A DNA stretch of 10,713 nucleotides from Goniomonas avonlea (lineage: Eukaryota; Cryptophyceae; Goniomonadida; Goniomonadaceae): positions 1 to 10,713 of the forward strand of contig QUTJ01031290.1 in NCBI GenBank assembly GCA_003573635.1, in the 5' to 3' direction. Made by a program: the position numbers and the translations under genes. The notes beneath the pieces were generated by a model that was not told where the DNA came from, searched no databases, and saw only the letters and a list, made by a program, of their open reading frames with translations. Of the stretch, positions 1 through 6,160 are shown piece after piece. Every line of letters begins with the position of its first letter. The stretch's first letter is position 1.

Positions 1-102
1 AGGCGCACGCCGTGCTCTTGCTGCTGGAGGGCCAGGCTCCGGACCGTCACTCTCGGACCTAACTCCGAGGGCGGTCTGATCGTCAGATTGTTGCTGCGCC
101 AT
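1..102 (-). CDS. Possible 5' end of a minus-strand gene leaving the window (partial)
   Basis: On the minus strand an ATG at 102 opens a frame that runs without a stop to the window edge, 34 codons. The peptide begins MAQQQSDDQTALG and is polar, then rich in Pro, Ala and Arg, like a disordered N-terminus. If real, it would form a divergent pair with the phosphatase gene starting at 336, fitting the arrangement elsewhere in the window. The opposite strand also reads 20 codons ending at a TAA near 60, which could equally be the tail of an upstream plus-strand gene. No family is recognisable. A weak call. Confidence 0.2.
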   Translation of the reverse strand, partial: MAQQQSDDQTALGVRSESDGPEPGPPAARARRAP

Positions 103-281
103 CAATATTAGAAGAGCTTGAACACAATGGGGTCACGCTGGGGGGCCGCCTTGGAGAGCAAGGAGGGCCCCGTTGCGGTCAAACCTGTCACCATATACAC
201 CAGGTCTATCAGGGACGAATTCTCAATAAAAATAGGGTCGAGAGGAGTAACTGCCAGTTGGGTCACGTACGAAGCGACAAA

Positions 282-289
282 TGACGTCA
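282..289. promoter_or_regulatory. CRE-like palindrome upstream of the phosphatase gene
   Basis: The perfect palindrome TGACGTCA lies 47 bp before the ATG at 336. This is the consensus full site for bZIP factors of the CREB/ATF type in many eukaryotes. Related TGACGT cores lie upstream of two other genes here (5036-5042 and 8313-8318). Its position supports a regulatory role, but binding is inferred only. Confidence 0.3.
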
Positions 290-335
290 AAATTTATCAG
301 CAAGGTTCTTCCGCGCATCCAACACAACCGGCAGA

Positions 336-1067
336 ATGGCTGCAAAGGCTTCCCTGCCACAAAAGTCAGACCACAAAAAACGCGTTGTCCTCATGAGGCA
401 CGGCGAAAGTTTGGCACAAACATCTCGCCAGCATGGGATTGATCGTTACCACAAACAATTTTTGGACTGTCATCTGAGCAGAAAAGGCGTCCATCAGGCT
501 CGAGAAGCTTGGCACGGACGCAGGGCCGAGCTTCCAGATTTGATCGTTGTGAGCCCTCTAACGCGGGCACTGGCCACCGCTCTTTTGTGCTTTGGAGATG
601 TGGGGAAAGAGATTCCGATGATCTGCCATCCTGCAATAAAAGAAACGGGGACCGATATTCCAGAGAACGTTGCGCGACCCTTGTCGGACCTGCGCCGCGA
701 CTCTTCCTTGACAGTACTCAAAGGTTTTGAAGACATTGATTTCCAGCTCCTGCCAGAAGATTGGCCCGCACAGCAGCTTGCTGGCCAAGTGGATGGACGT
801 GGGTTCTCGCAGTTCATCCGCTGGCTGGGACAGCGACCGGAGCAGTACATCTGTGTGGTTTGTCACCACAACGTAATTTTGGAGCTGGCTAGCGTTCACG
901 GGCGAGTGCGAAATTGTGCGCCTATTGAGTGTTCTCTCGACGGAAGCGCCTTGAAGGTTGCAGAAGGCAGTGGGATGCAAGGGGCAGACTACTCGAAAGC
1001 GGAAAAGGCAAAAGCGTCTCAGAAAGATCGCAAGTCTGCCCCCAAGAATAAGGGCAATAAACGATAA
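336..1067 (+). CDS. Histidine phosphatase superfamily protein (phosphoglycerate mutase-like)
   Basis: An intronless frame of 243 residues. The signature VVLMRHGES lies at residues 17-25, with His22 as the expected phospho-accepting nucleophile and Arg21 in the phosphate pocket. SPLTRA at 73-78 supplies the conserved second Arg (Arg77). VVCHHNVI at 174-181 supplies the second catalytic His, most likely His177. The spacing matches the branch-2-like family that includes plant and algal phosphoglycerate mutase-like proteins. Members remove phosphate from sugars, nucleotides or proteins, so the substrate cannot be read from sequence. The last 30 residues are very rich in Lys, Ser and Ala and look disordered. 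The ATG at 336 starts 16 residues before the first core strand, a normal distance. No presequence or membrane segment is seen. It converges on the DUF962 gene. Confidence 0.9.
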   Translation: MAAKASLPQKSDHKKRVVLMRHGESLAQTSRQHGIDRYHKQFLDCHLSRKGVHQAREAWHGRRAELPDLIVVSPLTRALATALLCFGDVGKEIPMICHPAIKETGTDIPENVARPLSDLRRDSSLTVLKGFEDIDFQLLPEDWPAQQLAGQVDGRGFSQFIRWLGQRPEQYICVVCHHNVILELASVHGRVRNCAPIECSLDGSALKVAEGSGMQGADYSKAEKAKASQKDRKSAPKNKGNKR

Positions 1068-1252
1068 TGACTTGATCAAATCGAGTAGGCTGGAAGAATG
1101 ATAGCCAAACCATTTTTTATGCTCCGCCGGGAACGAAGTCGATTCAACAAAAATCGAATAATCTCTTTCTGAAAGTGAAGAAGATAAGAGTAGATGCGGG
1201 AGGTCCTCCTGCCGCTTCGGTATATCACAAGTTGTCCATGATCGATGGAAGA

Positions 1253-1955
1253 TTATTCCTCATTCATCCGGCGCCGCCCGAACAAAAGTTCGATGCACAT
1301 GACGGTATCGGCGAAAAGGCTGTAGATTGGGTGTTTGAAGGTCAGTGGGGTGTTCGTCTCGAAGGCGACATTTCCAATCCAAGACAAGCCTGGAACACAA
1401 CGTCAGAGCTCAGCTCTCCCGAAAGCTGTGGAAGCGAAACGCAAGTGTTGGGGACTCACCGTAGTAGGAAACTGGGCAGGCAATGAGAACTGTGGGACAG
1501 CTGCAGTAGGCAATCACTGCAATCGCCATGGCAAAGAAAGTTCCAAGAAAATGCAATAGACGATTTCCAGGATGAGTGTGGTGCTGGAGAAAGAAAGTGT
1601 AAAAGTCCGAGAAGCTGTCTCCCTCAAATCCCTCCGCCGGCATCGCGCTGCTCTCACTCCGAGTCCGAGCCTTGGGAGATGCTTTCTGTGCAACGGTAAG
1701 CCGACAGTACGGTACTCTTGAAAAACCAACAACCTTGACTGGAGACGCAGGAGCGAGCTTTTGCCTCGGAGGGCTCTTAGACACCGTTGTGGGAGAATTG
1801 CGTGACTTGACAGGAGACAGAGACCGGCGTCGCCGACCAGCAGGAGATGGGGAGCGCTCCGATGCTGCACCCATGCTTTGCCTGGAGGTTCTCTTCCTTG
1901 GTGTCCAGTCTGTGGAAGGCCGAATCGCACGCTCCGCTCGCAAGCTGTACACCAT
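1253..1955 (-). CDS. DUF962 / Mpo1-like membrane protein, two exons
   Basis: Spliced from 1955-1460 and 1389-1253; the 70-nt intron 1390-1459 has a GTGAGT donor. This gives 210 residues. Residues 1-105 are basic and Ser-Pro-rich, with many SP and KSPP motifs, and look disordered. The DUF962 domain follows: FSDFYTFFLQHH at about 115-126, PGNRLLHFLGT at 129-139, two hydrophobic stretches, then the second-exon block with GNVAFETNTP and FKHPIYSLFAD. The family includes yeast Mpo1, an Fe(II)-dependent ER dioxygenase in alpha-oxidation of 2-hydroxy fatty acids. His126 and His135 are kept, but the usual His of the G-H-F block is Asn172 and the following N-R-P reads N-T-P. An internal Met105 just before the domain could be a second start. 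The ATG at 1955 is the first Met after an upstream in-frame stop. Confidence 0.85.
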
Positions 1956-2156
1956 TTTTTGGGCTGCTGTGTGAGTTTTGAAAATCGGCGCGGGGCTCAA
2001 CGTCCAATCTTGGGATCAGCCTGGGATCAGACTCGTTACCCGCTAACCTACTACAAAAATAGGTTACCGGGTAGTGGGAGCGATACGGATGCTGTTCATT
2101 ACCACTTTTGACGAGCTTCTTTGGGAGAAAACCAAAAGAAGTTTGAACTGCAACAC
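1956..2156. promoter_or_regulatory. Probable shared promoter between divergent genes
   Basis: 201 bp separate the divergent ATGs at 1955 (-) and 2157 (+). It holds a direct repeat of TGGGATCAG (2011-2019 and 2022-2030, 11-bp period) and a strong inverted repeat at 2038-2072. No TATA box is obvious. Promoter function is inferred from the divergent layout. Confidence 0.4.
2038..2072. repeat. Imperfect inverted repeat midway between divergent start codons
   Basis: The left arm ACCCGCTAACCTA (2038-2050) pairs with the right arm TAGGTTACCGGGT (2060-2072), 12 of 13 bases complementary, around a 9-nt A-rich loop. Its centre lies about 100 bp from each start codon of the flanking divergent genes. 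This symmetry suggests a two-sided regulatory site or a cruciform. Confidence 0.6.
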
Positions 2157-4443
2157 ATGAGACAGGGGGAGGTCGTTCCGGTCGATGAGGATAACGCCCA
2201 TGAATGCATTGTGGATGGGACGATCCTAGAAACTTTTAGGCCCGAATTTCACTGTGTGTTAGTGCCGTTCGGTCCCCCTGTGCCGTAACGACTGATTGTG
2301 CAGTGCTCGATGTGGTCTCGATGCAGCAGGGGAGTTTGAGGCTGCGCATCCTGCTGCTTGTCTCATCAGCTCTCCTGTTCTTAGGGGGATATTGGTTTAT
2401 GTATCCATCTCTTGCTTGTGTTTGCTTGCCGTTCGAGTTGCTCTCACAATTGTCGTCCTTGACGTGACCAGAAACGCGATCCTCAACACCTCCGTCGGTG
2501 ATTCTGATTCGCGAGACATCGCAGATAACATGCGTTGGACAATGAAATCTCGCCAGGTCTGTCATTCATGTGGTCTTGGGCGCTCACACGTTTGTCTGCA
2601 GAAGTATCACGTCGGCTTCATGCCGAATGTCGCTGTCGCCTTGACGACGGGAGAAGGGGTTTTTGCGGTCAAGGTATGACGAATGGGACCCAATGCACCC
2701 TCTGACAATTTTATGGTACAGTTGGAGACGATGGATGACGACGCGAGTCTTCTTAATGACCCCCGGCTGCTTTTTGGTGGGGGGTTGAAGCTGCGACAAA
2801 AAGTTCCTGGCACACAATTCAATCTAAAGTATTACACTGGGACCCAAAGGGTATCGTTTCCGCTGGAGAGCCCTTACAACCAAACACTGTCGCTTGCCCT
2901 GAACTATGAGCCTCCGGTTAAGGAACCCAAAGCGGAAACCGAAGAAGAGCAGCCAAGTAATGTGACCAAAACGGAGGAGCCAGATTCAGCGGATCTCAGA
3001 GCAGAGCTCAGTGCGGCACTGTCGCTTTGGCATCCGGATGACCGACCGCAGGTACACGTATGATTACGACTTGCGTTACGTTGCTGACAGCAGGTCCCTA
3101 GATGACCTACAAAGAAGGAACCAATTCGACCCAGCCAGTATTTACGTTCTTGAAACAAGTACCAGTTCTCCGGTCGAGCTACAATTACGAAACCAACAAG
3201 GTACTGTTACCTTACTTCCCACGTCTATTGCCTTGTGGTTCCTGTCGTCGTGACCCGGCTCGTCTGATTGTGCTTTTTGCTACTCCTGACACACAGTGTA
3301 GCTGACCGTGGAAAGCCTCTCGAAACTCAGTGTCGAGCTGTGGAGCAAGAAGCTCATGGCGAAGCGGAACGGAACGATGGTGGACTTGGAGATTCCGGGA
3401 TTTGCATGGCATCGCCTGCATGCTGTCTATGAAGCCCTGCCACCGGTTCGTCTACCTGCTGGCACTGGTCACAGCACGCTCACGATTTCGTTTTGGTTTC
3501 ACACCTGAACAAACAAGGGTGCCAGGATGTGTCATGAAGTGTTGTCATTGAGCAACTGGTGCTCTCATTGGGTCGGTGGGATATTCACGTGTCACGCTCA
3601 CTGCTTCCAGTATGACCGCCTTGTTGACTAAATCTTGACAGCAAGCACTGGCACAGGCAAGAACAGACGCTTCGATCACGGTATGGTTTTTGTTTCACCG
3701 AGCTCTAAATTGTATCCTAGTATCTTGCAACCCCATCGCGCACGTCTGTCGCCATAACCCCGTCGCCCCGTCTGTCGTATCTTGCAACCAACCATGTCTT
3801 GCAACTCTATCCACCACCGTCACCGTATCATTCCTGCATGTCTTCATCTTGTAATATCATCGTCCACGACTGTCGTGTCCTTGCACACTTTAATATATTC
3901 GGCTTCTCCAGTAGCCCGGCACACTCGCTCGCCCTCTCACTCGCCCTTTCTGGCATTCTCACACTTCACGAAACAGGTGTCTGTCTCGGACCTCAATCAA
4001 CCTCAGCCGTATGTCCCTCGATTCAAGGGCTTTGCCAGGGTGGTCATTTCCGTATTTGTCATGCTGCCGGTGACTGCCTCCCGCTCCCGTTCGTGTCTAC
4101 CCCGTCCCAATGCCTCCCCGCCCTCACCTACCCTTGCTGCTCCCCCCTCTCTCTGATTCTGATTTCACCCCCTGTCTCTCTGTATCTCCCGCTGTGCGTG
4201 CGGGCAATCCTCTCTGTCAGTCCCCTGGCTGTCAATCTGTTTGTGTGTCTCTTTGTCTCTGTCTTGTCTCTGGCTGGCTGTCGCTGGCGCGTCTGTCTAT
4301 CTCCCTAACACTGTTCGCAGGTGCCTATAATCTTAATGTTGTGGTGCTACCTGAGATTCTGGATTGTCCTGCGGCACGTCAACGAGAACGCAGGCTTGCC
4401 TCCACCATTCTACGAGTCGATGTCTGCATATCGAGGATGGTAG
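2157..4443 (+). CDS. Protein with an N-terminal and a C-terminal membrane segment, family unassigned, ten exons
   Basis: Exon model: 2157-2253, 2304-2400, 2472-2556, 2602-2673, 2722-3051, 3102-3200, 3302-3445, 3642-3680, 3977-4039, 4321-4443. All junctions are GT-AG and in phase, giving 382 residues. A membrane segment lies at about 46-64 (core ILLLVSSALLFLGG) and another at about 343-359 (core PIILMLWCYLRFW). The roughly 275 residues between are predicted to face the lumen or exterior. They contain strand-rich blocks (RLLFGGGLKLRQKVP, RVSFPLESPYNQ, KLSVELW) and an acidic linker near 165-205. This two-pass layout recalls ciliary transition-zone TMEM231 and, less so, seipin, but I do not see either family's decisive motifs. 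Exons 3-6 are the firmest; exons 7-9 and the start (2157 or an internal Met39) are less certain. Confidence 0.55.
3681..3976 (+). repeat. 296-nt intron with diverged short repeats
   Basis: Intron 8 of the two-membrane-segment gene. TATCTTGCAACC occurs at 3721-3732 and 3778-3789 (57 bp apart), with a shorter TCTTGCAAC at 3797-3805. CGTCTGTCG occurs at 3743-3751 and 3769-3777. The rest is pyrimidine-rich. It looks like a decayed minisatellite. Confidence 0.5.
4040..4320 (+). repeat. 281-nt intron of CT/GT-rich low-complexity sequence
   Basis: Intron 9 of the two-membrane-segment gene. Almost all of it is runs of CTGTCTCT-, CTCCC- and TGTCTGT-like sequence on the coding strand. It ends in a clear branch site and acceptor (CCTAAC, then GCAG at 4317-4320). 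Confidence 0.55.
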
Positions 4444-4961
4444 TATTTCGGAGCAGTCTTATCTACCCCTGTTATATATAGACTAATATTCTCGCCGGTT
4501 GAAATGAGAGGCATCTGCTGGAGTGGTTCCAGCAGTGACAACTCTCGCTCACGACACTGTGAGCCGCTATTCGGGGACCTGTAGTCTTTTTCTTGATGAC
4601 TATCGTGTAAGATATGAGAAGCAACTCGTTGCCAGTCGTGTGAAGGAAGTAAGTTCCCCTGCGGCCGAACGAGGGATCTTGACCCAACTATTTCTTGATA
4701 ACAAAGATGTTATCGTGTACACTAACAATACAACCGCCTATGGAACCTTACACATTTGATGACTTGGCCGCGACCGACACCCGTACGCAATGGATGCAAA
4801 CGCGGCGGCAGTCCCGCGTAACTCTCTCGCTTCCTTTGATCTCCTCTAGATCCGAGGAGGTCTCTGATGCTCCATCTCATCATGCTTAGATCCCCTATTG
4901 GTGTTAGCGTCTGGCCAATACTGAGCCCAGGCGATCGCTCAGGAAAGGCCGAACTAAGCGT

Positions 4962-4980
4962 TGATCACCAGAGGTGATCA
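4962..4980. repeat. Perfect inverted repeat upstream of the deacetylase gene
   Basis: TGATCACC and GGTGATCA are exact 8-bp arms around a 3-nt AGA spacer, 88 bp before the ATG at 5069. The form is typical of a site for a dimeric DNA-binding protein, or a small hairpin. Function is inferred. Confidence 0.5.
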
Positions 4981-5035
4981 CCGCCCCGACTAGCTAGTAT
5001 CGCACTCACTGTACACAGAACGTTCGCCAAAGTCG

Positions 5036-5042
5036 TGACGTC
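5036..5042 (+). promoter_or_regulatory. CRE-like TGACGTC just before the deacetylase start
   Basis: A 7-of-8 match to the TGACGTCA site, ending 26 bp before the ATG at 5069. It is related to the palindrome at 282-289. Confidence 0.25.
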
Positions 5043-5068
5043 CGGTCAAGCAGGAGTTCCAGGACCAA

Positions 5069-6109
5069 ATGCTCAAAGCAGCCAAAGCCTGCTTCTCAGC
5101 GCTATGTACCCGCACAAGCTTCTCAACGTGTCGCCAGCTATCTTCCTGTCCACAAAATATCCCTTTGAGACTCTATTTTGACCCTTGTTACACTCTTAAA
5201 CTTCCCGAAGGCCACCGTTTCCCAATGGAGCGCTATTGTGCTGTTCGAGAGACCGCTCGACGGACACTGCCAGAGAGTCTGGTAACGTTTTTGGAGCCCC
5301 CTCTGGCAACCGTTGAAGAGATATGCAGTGCCCACGATCCTGAGTATGTTGACGCGTTTGTGAATCAGACATTGGACCAAAAGAAAGTGCGCGAGATTGG
5401 ATTTCCTATGAGTGACGACCTGGTTCACCGAACTCTGAAAATCACTGGGGCAACCCTACAAGCATCCAGGGACGTACTATCAGGTCATGTTTCTGTGGCA
5501 GCAAACTTGGCTGGGGGCACTCATCATGCGCATGCTGACAAAGGCTCGGGTTTTTGCATTTTCAATGACCTTGCGGTCGCGGCGCGGCTCGCACTTGAAG
5601 GAAAGTTGGGACGACCAGTGAGGCGGGTGTTGGTGATCGATTTGGATGTACATCAAGGTGATGGCACTGCCAACATGTTGCGTGGCATCCCTGGGGCGTT
5701 CACCTTCTCCCTTCATTCACGGAAAAATTTTCCTTTCCGCAAGCAAGCCAGCGACGTGGACGTAGAGTGTGAAGACGAGATCACTGACAAAGATTACATT
5801 GATCTGGTACACCATTGGGTATCACGGCTGATGAAAGACCTAGGGCCGAACGACTTGGTTCTGTATCAGGCAGGGGTCGACCCCTTGGCGGCCGATCGTC
5901 TTGGCAGGCTTTCGCTGACCAGGTCTGCCCTTCAACAGCGCAATCGCATGGTACTACAAGCATGTGTCCAGCACGAAGTGCCAATTGTGTGCACAATGGG
6001 AGGCGGCTATGCTCAGCCCATTCAGGAGTCTGCCGATGCTCACGTAGATGTCTTTGTCGCAGCACTCGAGGCGCACCAAGCATTCCAGGCAAAATGCCAA
6101 AGATCATAA
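5069..6109 (+). CDS. Histone deacetylase-family zinc amidohydrolase, class IV-like, probable organelle presequence
   Basis: One exon, 346 residues. The fold's catalytic set is intact: GGTHHAHAD at 149-157 with the His152/His153 pair, DLDVHQGDGT at 191-200 with zinc ligands Asp193 and His195, YQAGVDPLAADRLGRL at 266-281 with the third ligand Asp271, and GGGY at 311-314 with the transition-state Tyr314. GSGFCIFNDLAVAA at 159-172 and the short length fit the HDAC11/class IV and bacterial-like group. Family members remove acetyl or longer acyl groups from lysine, or act on small acylated amines. Residues 1-30 have Lys3, Lys6, Arg15 and Arg22, many Ser/Ala/Cys and no acidic residue, as in a mitochondrial or plastid targeting peptide, so a nuclear histone target is not assured. 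It has no intron, unlike the neighbouring WDR82 gene, on which it converges 51 bp away. Confidence 0.93.
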   Translation: MLKAAKACFSALCTRTSFSTCRQLSSCPQNIPLRLYFDPCYTLKLPEGHRFPMERYCAVRETARRTLPESLVTFLEPPLATVEEICSAHDPEYVDAFVNQTLDQKKVREIGFPMSDDLVHRTLKITGATLQASRDVLSGHVSVAANLAGGTHHAHADKGSGFCIFNDLAVAARLALEGKLGRPVRRVLVIDLDVHQGDGTANMLRGIPGAFTFSLHSRKNFPFRKQASDVDVECEDEITDKDYIDLVHHWVSRLMKDLGPNDLVLYQAGVDPLAADRLGRLSLTRSALQQRNRMVLQACVQHEVPIVCTMGGGYAQPIQESADAHVDVFVAALEAHQAFQAKCQRS

Positions 6110-6160
6110 GAACACCCCATAGTTTGCCAATAGCCAAGTCGCATATAAATTTCCATGGTG

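Larger units (their letters stand above)
4444..5068. other. Intergenic stretch without a supported gene; upstream region of the deacetylase gene
   Basis: 625 bp between the stop at 4443 and the ATG at 5069. Short open frames exist (for example 4523-4759, 78 codons) but match nothing I recognise, and I found no splice pattern extending them. The right third is rich in palindromes: GCGATCGC at 4931-4938, an inverted repeat at 4962-4980 and CTAGCTAG near 4990. ATTGG (4896-4900) and CCAAT (4915-4919) form an inverted pair of possible CCAAT boxes. Confidence 0.4.

Noticed and set aside
108-290. Minus-strand frame with TPLDPIF, recalling the ATPVDPLF block of RNase H2 subunit B
   Set aside because: The codons before it would have to overlap the phosphatase coding region, no in-frame ATG or splice acceptor was found after the upstream stop, and the residues that follow do not fit the family.
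494-1079. Minus-strand open frames of 118 and 173 codons opposite the phosphatase gene
   Set aside because: They are shadows of a clear coding frame with catalytic motifs on the other strand and show no family features.
3302-3508. Alternative last exon ending in TISFWFHT, like a beta-barrel C-terminal signal of an outer-membrane protein
   Set aside because: The membrane segment near residue 50 and the downstream in-phase exons, ending in a second membrane segment with a clear CTAAC branch site, fit a two-pass protein better. Not fully excluded.
4523-4759. 78-codon open frame between the two-pass gene and the deacetylase gene
   Set aside because: No recognisable family, no splice pattern, and length within chance expectation.
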